DNA of 64,000 nucleotides from Ricinus communis (lineage: Eukaryota > Streptophyta > Magnoliopsida > Malpighiales > Euphorbiaceae). Positions 36,802 through 47,065 of this stretch are shown in pieces. The translations under genes and the position numbers were made by a program. The notes beneath the pieces were generated by a model, which worked only from the letters and a program-made list of their open reading frames with translations, had not been told where the DNA came from and made no database searches. The stretch spans positions 14,060,285 through 14,124,284 of the forward strand of contig NC_063265.1 in assembly GCF_019578655.1 (NCBI RefSeq). Reading direction: 5' to 3'. Position 1 is the first letter of the stretch. The number at the start of each line of letters is the position of its first letter.

Positions 36802-38303
36802 ATGGCAAGAAAAAGTAAAGCACCTGCAACTGTGGCTACTCAGCTCTAGACCGTCAAGGAACAGGTTACTTGTTTGGATCAATATAAGGAGAATCTTAGA
36901 TCTGAGATTTTTGACCACCTGAAAATTCATGAGGTGAAGTTTCAGGAACAAAGCAATGTTCTACAAGCTATGCAGCAACAAATGGCACAAATGATGGAAA
37001 TGATGAAGTCATTCAATACAGGTAATACTTCCAAGCCCCCACCTCCACCTCTTCCACCAGAGTCTACTCTAAACATCAGCAAACCACCAGCCACCCAAAA
37101 AGTCCTTAGCATTTCTGGTTCTAACAATTCTTCAGGTAAAGGAGTTTTACCTCCACCTGCACCTAATCTTAGCCATTCTTTTGGAGTTGATAAGGGAAAT
37201 AGCTCTAGTTTTGTGAAATATGGAAGTAGGATGCCTAAGATAGAGCTTACACAGTTTGAAGGAACTAATCCAAGATTGTGGATTGGGAAGTGTGAAAGGT
37301 ATTTTTAGTTGTTTTCAATTCCGGAGGACCATAAGATTGATTTGGCTTCTCTTTACCTAGGAAAGAAGGCTGATATATGGTTCCAAGGGTGGCAGGCACA
37401 ACATCTTGAAAGTTCTTGGATCAATTTTGGAGAAGAGTTATGCTTGAGGTTTGGGGAGTTAACTATGGAAGATGTAGTAGAGGAATTTAACAAGATTAAA
37501 CAAAAGGACACTGCCATTGAATCTTTAATATTGCCTCATTCAATTCATGAGATGGGGACCACAAGACTCTCAACGTTCCTAACAGAATCCACCTCCTCAA
37601 CCTCACCCTTCATACCACCCAGTATCCTGACATTATCTGTGATTGAATACCAAGAGAAGTTTGAGGAGTTGAAATCCCTAATGCTCAAATATCACCCATA
37701 GTTGGATGAGCATTATTTTATGTCCAGATTTATAAGTGGACTTAGTAAGGAATTGAGACCCTTGGTAAAATTATTTAAGCCTAATTCCTTGATGCAAGCT
37801 TGTGAGCAGGCAAAGTTGCAAGAGCTTTCCATTCAGGCCATGTTAAGAAACAAAATAGCATTGGGAATACAAGGGCTGTCACTGTTACTGTGCCTAAACA
37901 GCAGAAAAACACTATCAACTCTACTCCAAACCCATATCCTAAATATCCCTTGAAACCTGAAAATACTTATACTAACCCTGGTAGTGCCATTGACAAAAAT
38001 ACCTTCATTACTAGAAGAAATTCTGGACTCTGTTATAGGTGTGGGGATAAAATTTTTGCAGGGCATGTATGTAAGCCAAAGCAACTGAATGTAATCACTG
38101 GTACAAATGAAGAGGAGGTGGTGGAAGATAGTTCCGAGGAAGAACCATCGAAGGAGATCTTAGATAGTGTAGAGATTTCTTTGCATGCAATCAAAAGGAC
38201 TGAGGCTGCTAATTCACTTAAGATTAAGGGTGAAGTCAACGGCAAAAAGGTAGTAATACTCATAAATAGTGGCAGCACTCACAAATGGGCAAAACATGAT
38301 TAG
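36802..38303 (+). pseudogene. gag-protease region of gypsy element 1 (broken)
   Basis: From an ATG at 36802, with early TAG stops near 36847, 37306 and 37699 and a frameshift near 37850. It encodes a retrotransposon gag segment (EYQEKFEELKSLM; FISGLSKELRPLVK), a CCHC zinc knuckle (CYRCGDKIFAGHVC, about 38032-38075) and the start of the aspartic protease, where the active-site DSGST reads NSGST. An in-frame 125-bp piece at 37508-37632 is an inverted copy of the LTR start. Confidence 0.85.
37508..37632 (-). repeat. Inverted copy of the LTR start embedded in gag
   Basis: The reverse complement of this piece matches LTR bases 36324-36449 (and 43685-43810) with about 90% identity by eye, from CCTGACA (LTR end TGTCAGG) to ACACTGCC. 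It sits between the gag segments NKIKQKD and VIEYQEKF, where other gypsy gag proteins are continuous, and it keeps the frame open. Confidence 0.88.
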
Positions 38304-40144
38304 TAGATACACTTGTGAGCAATTCAGGTGGAAAATGCAAGAACATGAATTTGATTTCAATTTCAGGGTTCTTAAGTTAGGAGGTCATGACATGGTGTTA
38401 GGTGTTGATTGGATGAAGCTTCACAGCCCAATGATCTTTGACTTTGCCAATATAAAGATGTCCTTTAAACTTTGGGCACAACAAGTGGAGTTGATTGGAA
38501 TGCTAGAAAAGGCTGCTTTGAAGTCCATTACCTGCAAGCAATTGCAAAAGATGATTAAGAAAGGGTGGCACAATGTAGCGGGTAACATTTTTGTTGTCAC
38601 TTGCACTTCCTCACCATTTGATGCAGGGGATAATTTGGGCAGCCTTGGTGAGTATCATGCCATTAGAGAATTCAATGAAGTTCCAGATGAGATTTCAAGG
38701 TTGTTTGAAGAGTTTGATGAAGTATTTAAAGAGCCCAGTTCCCTTCCTCCTATGAGAAGCCATGATCACTCAATTTCCTTAAAACCAAAAGCGGAGCCAG
38801 TGAATATCAGACCATATAGGTATCCTCATTTTTAGAAATATGAGATTAAGAGGCAGGTTTCTGAGATGCTTAAGACAGGTATAATTCAATATAGTACCAG
38901 TCCATTTGCCTTTCTAGTGTTGCTTGTCAAGAAAAAAGATGGAACTTAGAGGTTCTATGTTGACTATAGATAGCTTAACAACGTTACTGTCAAAGATAAG
39001 TTTCCTATTCCTATTGTGGAGGACCTCCTGGATGAGCTCAAGGGGTCTAGATATTTCACTAAGCTGGATTTGAGAGCAGGTTATCATCAAATTAGAGTTA
39101 AGCCTGCGGATGTGCACAAAACAACCTTCAAAACTCATCAAGGCCATTATGAGTTTTTGGTGATGCCATTTGGGCTTACCAATGCCCCAGCAACATTTCA
39201 GGCATTAATGAACCATATATTTCAACCTTATTTGAGAATATTTATGCTGGTCTTTTTTCATGATATTTTTATTTACAGTCCAACTCTGGAGGACCATGTT
39301 CATCATTTGAGAATAGTTTTGCAGGTTCTCAAACAACATCAATTATTTGTCAAGCAATCCAAGTGCTTTTTTGCTCAACACAAGGTGGAATATTTGGGGT
39401 ATGTCATTTCCCAAGAGAGAGTTAGTACTGATGAAAGCAAGATAGAAGCTATGAAAGACTGGCCAATACTAAAAGATATCAAATCGTTGCGAGGGTTCTT
39501 AGGTCTCATAGGCTATTACAGGAAATTTATAAGAGGATATGGGGTCATTAGCAAGCCTTTGACTGAATTGTTGAAGAAGAATGCATTCATATGGAGTGAT
39601 AAGGCAACAGGGGCTTTTCAAACCTTGAAGTCCACAATGTGTCAAGCACCAGCTTTAGCCTTACCAGATTTTACAAGGCCATTTGTTCTAGAGACTGACG
39701 CAAGCGGCAAGGGAATTGGAGCAGTGTTGATGCAAGATCAACAGAGTATTAAGTTTCATAATTAAGTCAAAAACATCTGGAAGCTTCTGTATATGAGAAG
39801 GAATTAACGGCAATTCTTTTTGCAGTGACCAAGTGGAGGCATTACTTAGGTAATGCTCATTTCATAATTAAAACAAACCAAGAGAGTATTAAGTTCCTAC
39901 TTCAGCAAAAATTGCACACTTATGTGCAACAGAAGGGTCTGTCCAAGTTATTGGGGCTTGATTACAGTATTCTCTATGGAAAAGGGGTAGAGAATAAGGT
40001 AGCTGATGCATTATCTAGGAAGGGTTGGCCAAAGAGCAACATGGAGAGCTGTTAGAATGACATTTTTGTGGTTAATCCCCAATGTGCTCAAGAGGTAATT
40101 AATAGCTACAAGGCTGGTGATTTCACTCAAGTCATTATTAAGGC
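38269..40144 (+). pseudogene. Protease-reverse transcriptase-RNase H region of gypsy element 1 (broken)
   Basis: Frames carry protease (HDMVLGVDWMKLHSP), then [34 protein letters not shown] and the catalytic box, which reads FFHDI instead of FFDDI or YVDDI (39253-39267), so one catalytic Asp is lost. RNase H-like sequence follows ([16 protein letters not shown], about 39690-39740). Stops interrupt at 38835, 38949 and 38973, mostly TAG where Gln or Trp is expected. The region ends where the 2.1-kb insertion begins. Confidence 0.85.
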
Positions 40145-42289
40145 ATCACCGGCCAGGAATGGGTAGGCTTAAGGCCACCGGTAGTAAGCCCCGACACTCA
40201 CCGACTTAAACAACCTCATCTCAAATTAATATTATTAAAACCATAAATTATCTTAATAGCCACATTCTACATAAATACTTCCAAAACTAGGAATTACAAC
40301 CATACATCTACTATTACTACCGGAGAATCTAAGATTTACCATTTTACATACCAAATCAAATACATCACCCGATGATGAAGGAATAAGAGTCATGGAGAAC
40401 TAATCACGAATCTGAAAAAAAACATAAATGGTCGCCTAGAGTGAGTTAAAATCATACATCTAAAACAGTTTCAAATATCTCAATGTCACATTCATTTAAT
40501 TTTAAAATAATTAATAAATCGCCTTGAACCATACGTGTCATGTTAAAACATATGTGTCATGCCATGCTTAAACAAAATTTATTCCACATGCAATGGTACT
40601 TCAGTAGAACTCTAATCCCAACTCTAAAATCTCGATTATTTCAACACTTATGTCTCAACTAACCTCAACTCTATCATCTCAAACCTCTCATTCCAATAGG
40701 AGAGCAAAGCTCGACCTCAGGACCTTACCGGCCTTAACTAGCCTTTTGGCTCTCTTATCCAATAAGATGGCGGAGAGCAAAGCTCGACCGGACCTTACCT
40801 CCGGTCACTTAAATATCCAAATAAGAAATCTAATAGCCATTCGACTCTCTTAATCCAATAAGACGAGAGCAAAGCTCGACCGGGGACCTTACCTCCGGTC
40901 ACTTAAATATCCAAATAAGCCGAGCAATGCTCGACCGGGGACCTTTACTCCGGCAACCACACTCTACTAAGCCCGAGAGCGATGCTCGACCAGGCAGTCC
41001 TAATCTTTCTTTCTCAAAATCTTTACCTCTTTACCCTTTTCTTATCTCTCTCATATTATATTGGACACTCATCCAACTCCTATGTTCTCTGTAGTCCCAT
41101 CCTGAGTCATCATGCAATATTAAAATTGGTAATAAAGGAAAAACATATTTAAATAGTAATTAAAAGCATCATGCAAATGATAATAATAATAATTGAATGA
41201 AAATTGAAATTGCAAATAAATATTCACGTTAGCAAATCAAATTTTATGCATGACACGTGCGTAAACGATATATGACTTTAACTCACGAATTAGGGCGACC
41301 TCCTAGCTCGGCTTAGGTGTCTCGAAGATCTCGAGCGAGCAGATGATCATCATCGGTCGCTCGGTCCGAGTCCGATCGACGATCCGAACACACCATCGGA
41401 CTCAGCCACGATGACGATCCCCGCTTTCGATTTTCCGATCGACACCCCGACCATCCGGGAGAAATTTGCGGACGATCTCGACCGTCGATTCACAAACGAA
41501 GCCCGATCGCCACGAAGCCGTGCCATCGCGGGGGATACATCCTCCGATCGTCCCTCGCGGAAAAAAACACGCCACCATTTTCTCTCTCCACCGGATCTTC
41601 CGTTCCGCCACCACGGCCGCTAGCTCAAAAAAGAAAAGCTCCCGCCGAGTGACCCAAAACAGCTCTGTACTGTCCTGGCCATGCTAACGCCCACGCCTTT
41701 CTCTCTCTCTCTCTCTCCTCCTTTCTTCTTCCCCGACTTCTTTTTCTTTCAATACTCGACATTAGGCCCCCGAACTTTTCCTTATTACAATTTGGTCCCT
41801 CAACTTCCTTAATTACTTACAATTTCATCCTGCGAATTTAAATTTGACCCCCGAACTTCTTTTTAGCCTATCAATTAAGCCCTTAACTATTTAATTTGGG
41901 CCAAATTAGAATTCGAAAATACACAATTACAAAATACCCCCGACTGACATATTATATTTATTTACGAAAATACCAAACTCACAAATTTCCATTAAAACCC
42001 CATAAAAATAAAATTATACTTTCAATCCTTATTCCAAAATAAATTTCCAATTTAGTCCTAACACACAATTAAATTAAATAATCAATTTTCTCCAAAATTC
42101 TTTTATAAACACATCCTTTACAATTCAACCATAATTTTCCAATATATAATTTTACTTATATAAATATGCATTTGGAAAAATTTGAATAACCAAAATATAA
42201 TCATTTTAAATTAAACCCAATAATAATGAGGCTAAAATTAACTTAAATAAAAACTCATTATTAAATATATAAAAATTCCGGGTGTTACA
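40145..42289 (-). mobile_element. 2.1-kb insertion nested in gypsy pol, possible solo LTR in minus orientation
   Basis: Flanked by the 5-bp direct repeat AAGGC (40140-40144 and 42290-42294); removing it restores the pol frame ...VIIKALIINA. Read on the minus strand it begins TGTAACACCCGG, a start common to plant gypsy LTRs, and ends GGCCGGTGAT, which lacks the usual CA. It has no protein-coding capacity that I recognise. It contains a tandem minisatellite (40701-41000), a GC/CpG-rich block (41280-41660) and an A/T-rich end. A solo LTR is the likeliest reading; an unclassified non-autonomous element is the alternative. Confidence 0.6.
40701..41000. repeat. Degenerate minisatellite in the nested insertion
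   Basis: Five imperfect units each start with GAGAGCAAAGCTCGACC or a close variant (about 40701, 40775, 40864, 40921, 40976), followed by GGACCTTACCTCCGGTCACT and ACTTAAATATCCAAATAAG in the better copies. AGAGCAAAGCTC is nearly palindromic. Confidence 0.75.
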
Positions 42290-43676
42290 AAGGCTTTAAT
42301 AATCAATGCTACAACCAAGCCACCTTTTTCTTTTACTAATGGAGTACTGAGGTATAAAGGAAGAATTGTTATTGGCGATGACCTAAAATTGAGAATTAGA
42401 ATCTTACAAGTTGTGCATGATTCATCTGTGGGAGGTCACTCAGGAATTAGAGGCACTTATTCCAGGCTTAAGAGTCATTTCTATTGGCCAAACATGAAGG
42501 ATGATGCTTACAAATAGGTTATGAAATGTGATATATGCCAAAGATGCAAGGTCGAGAATGTCAGCTCTCCTGGCCTCCTTCATCCCTACCAATTCCAGAT
42601 GCAGCTTGGAGTTCCATTTCCATGGACTTTATTGAGCACCTTCCTAGATCTGAAGGTAGGAACACTATTTTGGTGGTAGTTGATAGGTTCACAAAGTATG
42701 CTCATTTCATTCCATTCACACACCCCTTCATGGTTGAGAAGGTGGCACAACTGTTTTTAAACAATGTGTATAAACTACATGGGTTGCCTAAGGACATTAC
42801 TTCTGATAGAGATAAGATCTTGACAAGTTTATTCTAAAAAGAATTGTTTAAATTGATAAATGTGAAGCTTAATCTTAGTACTGCCTACCACCCACAAAGT
42901 GATAGGCAAACAGAAAGAGTTACATGTGCTTGGAGAATTTCCTTAAGTATATGACCTTCCAGAAGCCTGGTAATTGGTGCAAATGGTTATACCTTGCTGA
43001 GTGGTGGTACAATTCAACTTATCATTCAAGTTTTGGCATGTCACCATTTCAAGCATTGTATGGTAGAAGCCTCTCTCAAGTACTTGATATTCCTGCAATT
43101 CAAACCTCTGTGGCATCCATGGATGAATTCATTCACCACCAACAGGAGATGAATGCAACCATCAAAGAATTGTTGCAGAAGGCCAGAAATCGATACAAGC
43201 AATTTGCTGATAACAAAAGGACAAAAAGAAATTTTAAAGTTGGTGATTTGGTGCTTCTTAAGTTGCAGCCCTATAAACAAACATCTGTGGCTTCTAGGAG
43301 ATGCCTTAAACTTTCTGCTAAGTTTTATGGACCTTACAGAGTATTACAGAAGATTGGTGAAGTAGCTTACAAGTTGGAGTTACTAGATTCAGTTTTCATT
43401 CATCATGTTTTTCATGTATCCTTGCTCAAAGGGTACATTGGAATTAAACTAATGGTGAGTAACCAATTACTAGCAGTGCACCAGAATGGTCAATTCAAGC
43501 TTCTTCCTAAAGCTATTCTGCAAAGAAGAGCAATTAAAAGGAAAAATTTACAAATAGAGCAAGTGCTGGTTCAATGGGTTCAAATGCAACCAGAGGATGC
43601 TACTTGGGAAGATTTGGAGTTTATACAGAATCAATTTCCTAAATTCTTCCTTGAGGACAAGGAAATTTTGCAATAA
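42290..43676 (+). pseudogene. Integrase-chromodomain region of gypsy element 1 (broken)
   Basis: The zinc-binding HHCC part (GGHSGIRGTYSRLKSHFYWP ... CDICQRCK) lies at about 42420-42550. The catalytic core has SMDFIEHLPRSEGRNTILVV with stops at about 42519 and 42837 and a frameshift near 42920. The third frame (42924-43676) has the WYNSTYHSSFGMSPFQALYG region, the C-terminal GDLVLLKLQPYKQ and a chromodomain-like end. Not functional as it stands. Confidence 0.85.
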
Positions 43677-43684
43677 AAGGGTAA

Positions 43685-44085
43685 TGTCAGGATACAGGGT
43701 GGTATGAAGGGTGAGGTTGAGGAGGTGGATTCTGTTAGGAATGTTGAGAGTCTTGCAGTCCCCATCTCAGGAATTGAATGAGGCAATAATTGAATATTCA
43801 ATGGTAGTGTCTTTTTTATTTGCAATTCTGTTATTTCGTTCTATTTTCAATCCTTGTTTTCTGTTACAAATTTAGCTGTTGTGACAGCTAGATATTTGTC
43901 TTTTGCTCAATTAATCAACTATATGAGGGGAATGTAATGATAATGTAAAGGACAGCAGATTAATACATATATTCTCTCTCTTTTCTCTCAAATTCTCTCT
44001 TTCTCTTTCTTCTTCTTTTTCTTCTTAAATCCACTTTTGGTTTATCTTTCCTATTAAAGTCTATATATGAGCTTGGACCTTAACA
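43685..44085 (+). repeat. 3' LTR of gypsy element 1
   Basis: Begins TGTCAGGATACAGGG and ends CTTGGACCTTAACA. It is preceded by a weak purine tract (AATAAAAGGGTAA) as polypurine tract and followed by the target duplication GATTT at 44086-44090. Confidence 0.93.
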
Positions 44086-45441
44086 GATTTTTTCAGTAAA
44101 GGGGAGAAGAATCTATGGAAGATGTTGCAATTGACAGGAGCATGGTTCAAGTGGCAGAGAGGAGGTATGACAGGAAAATTAAGACTTGCCGCATTCATGA
44201 TCTTCTCCGAGACCTTGCAATATCAGAGGCAAAGGAATATAAGTTTTTTGAATCCTTGACCACAATGATACTTCTCGTTCAATCGTCAGAGTTCGCCGAA
44301 TCGCAGTCCATACCAGTCTTGATAAGTACATGAAAGCAAGGCATCCAAATCCTCATCTTGATAAGTACATGAAAGCAAATCCTCATCTCCGTTCTTTGTT
44401 GCGCCTCCCAAGATCTCAAGAATACCTTAGGAAATCCCAGTGGACATACTTTGGTGACTGGCACAAGTTGATTCGGGTGCTTGATCTTGAGGGTGCTGTT
44501 ATGTCAATATTACCAAAAGAAACTGGACAACTCATTCATCTGCGACACCTGGGATTGAGGCATACTGGATTGCAAAGGTTCTCATTCTCCATTAACAACT
44601 TGAAAAACCTACAAACTCTTGATCTAAGGGATACAAGGATTAGCAGATTGCCAAATGACATATGGAAGATGCAAAATCTACGACACCTCTACTTGCACAG
44701 GACTGCAATTACTGGACGTCCATTAGATCATGTTTCTGCAGCAAATCTCAGAACATTATCGACTGTATCAATTTACGGTACCAACTGGATTCTTAATTTT
44801 CTTGGCAAACTGACTAATTTTAGAAAATTGGGCATTGAGGGATATTCGTTTTACAAGCTGAGGAATTGTCTAGCACCCTAGTCAAATTAAGCAGTCTAGA
44901 GACTTTGCAACTGAAAGGAACTGATCCGATTTTAGAACCAATTTTGAGTTTGCTCTTTAAGCAGCCCCACATTTCTAAGTTGCATCTTTCTGGTGCTATG
45001 GAGAAGCTTCCTGACCCTGGACACATACAGCCCAATCTTACTAAGCTAACTCTTGAAATATCACAGCTTGCACAAGAACCCTTTCTGACATTGGAGAGAC
45101 TACCAAGTCTTAAGATGCTCAGGTTGCTGTCAAGTTCCTTCTGTGGAAAGGAAATGGCGTGCACATCAGTTGGATTTCCTAAGCTACATTGCTTAGAAAC
45201 ACAGTAATAGGATAAATTACAGGAGTGGAAGATTTCGGGTGCAATGCCAAGTCTTAGACGTTTGATCATTCATGAATGTGAAGAACTGTGCATGCTTCCT
45301 GAAGGATTGCAGTATCTAAGCACTTTTAGAGAAGTGGTCATAGAAGGTATGCCACATGAATTTGAAGCTAGAATTCAACGAGACAATGGAGATGATTGGT
45401 ACAAAATTCACCATGTACCATCTATTGTCATAAAAATATAG
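44086..45441 (+). pseudogene. CC-NBS-LRR resistance gene relic, 3' half
   Basis: Continues the NLR after the gypsy element: GEESMEDVAIDRSMVQVAER with a short internal gap, then the MHD-equivalent CRIHDLLRDLAISEAKE. A frameshift near 44255 leads into the LRR frame (44330-44881: DLEGAVMSILPKETGQLIHL; NLQTLDLRDTRISRLPNDIW). A second shift near 44870 moves to 44866-45207, and a double stop at about 45205 precedes the last frame, 45244-45441 (MPSLRRLIIHECEELCMLP), which ends with the family-typical HHVPSIVIKI. The LRR sequence is otherwise well kept, so the decay may be fairly recent. Confidence 0.85.
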
Positions 45442-47065
45442 ACCAGAAGGCCAAATTGCTCTTTGCCTCGGGGCAAAATTGTTTGCTGCAAATGCATACT
45501 ACTTATATGTTTCATGTTATCGCATCAAGTAATGATTCTTGTCTTCTGCTCTGGAGAACATAACATAATATCAATTAATGTCCATTTTAATTACCTGCGA
45601 GAAATTGCCGAAAAGAGGTCAATCTGGATCTGCAACTTGCACACAAATTGCATTACTGTAACTTGAACAACCAAGTTACGTTGTTTATGTGAATGTGAGA
45701 CATTCAATTGGAAGAACCAGTATCAGATGACTGCTGGGGAAAACATTTTGCATACTTGGGTTAAAGCAGAATTAACTCCTGTTGAGCAGAGACTGCAAGC
45801 TCTAGCTCTAGCTCATAATTAATGCACATCTCCATATGATATATGTTCAAAAGAAACCTATTAAATTGTCAAAGAAAGGGCTTCCTTTGTTGGAAACTAG
45901 AACTCAAACGTAACCCAAAAGGATTCTTTACCTGGGGTGGGACCAAAATAATAAACAATAATAATAATACCACGTGAGAGCAACCTAACCTAACAGCAGC
46001 TGCTTTGGAATTGGACTAATGCAACAGCCTGTCCTCCAGGGCCAACGGTAATCACAGGACCACTAATTCATCTTTCCCATTTTGCCATTAGTCCTCTCAC
46101 AGCCTGTAAACCAATTTATCCCATTCCACACATTCCACAACTACCAGCAGCCAACTTTAATCTTGTCCTGGCTCACGTATGCCTTACTTACCACTATAGC
46201 TACGGTACTTTTAACACAAATCAGAAACTGTCGGTTGACAAGGATAACTAATACTGAATAGCTAGGAATCACTGCACATCAGAAGGGTTTCTATTTATGC
46301 ATTATTGTTCTTATACTTCCCTTTCTGATATCATATCAAATTATGAAAACCACTATTATATTAAAAAAAAAAAAAAATTAAAACTGTTGTCTTGTATATA
46401 ACACTCTTGAAGACTAAGAACAAAGAAATATCAGATGTCATTCCATCCATTATACAAAATAACACTTCAAAGCAAGTTCCAGAAATGGACCACCTAAGAG
46501 GGAAGGGGGCAGTTACGCACAGTACTTCAAAAAATAAAGAAACATATCAAAATTCTAAATTCATCTAATTCTTGCTAGTGCATACAACAATAACAATGAA
46601 ACCCAAGTATAACACCAATTGCTGCCAACACTATAAATTTGTTCAATTTGCAAATTACTGCATCTAGAATTTCTCATTCAAGAAAAGAAAAGAACGACAT
46701 CAACTGATATTGGTTTAAATCATTACTAAAGCACGAAGATGCCAAATAGGGATGTAGTCTCCAAACTATCAAGCTAAGACAAGAATATAGACAGGACGTT
46801 GACCGACTAATATTACAGCAAAAAATAAGGTAAATGTAGGAATCATTTACAAATACAACTGCCAATTTGCAGACATGTAACCAAGGGTACCAAAATTAAC
46901 TACCACGCCAGAAAGAGAAAAAAGATTGTATACAGAAAGAATTAATCTTAGAAGCTTCTATCTAGATAACAAAAGAACCTACAGAGAGTGATGCAGACCT
47001 GTAAAAATGTTTGGCCACACGGGATAAGCGGTGCTCTGATGATTGGATATAATGAGAGGGTCCTT
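45442..47065. other. Spacer between the NLR relic and the GAUT gene
   Basis: About 1.6 kb, A/T-rich, with a poly(A) run at 46361-46377. The part next to 47065 should be the GAUT 3' UTR. No coding sequence recognised. Confidence 0.5.

Larger units (their letters stand above)
36324..44085 (+). mobile_element. Ty3/gypsy LTR retrotransposon (chromovirus-like), degenerate, inside the NLR gene
   Basis: Complete by structure: TG...CA LTRs (422 and 401 bp), an initiator-Met tRNA primer-binding site, gag-protease-RT-RNase H-integrase order, and a perfect 5-bp GATTT target duplication. Length is 7.76 kb including a 2.1-kb secondary insertion at 40145-42289; without that, about 5.6 kb. All reading frames are interrupted by stops or shifts, so the copy is not autonomous. 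The LTRs differ by several substitutions and small gaps, so it is not a very recent insertion. The integrase C-terminus ends in a chromodomain-like segment (VLVQWVQMQPEDATWEDLE), which places it in the chromoviruses. Confidence 0.93.

Noticed and set aside
37309..37701. Novel gag protein domain with Thr/Ser/Pro-rich insert
   Set aside because: The insert is the inverted LTR fragment read as protein; it is not a domain, and it is reported as a structural finding instead.
35025..45441. Functional CC-NBS-LRR gene split by a very large intron
   Set aside because: The intervening DNA has LTRs, a PBS, pol genes and a target duplication, and the NLR itself has frameshifts and stops outside it.
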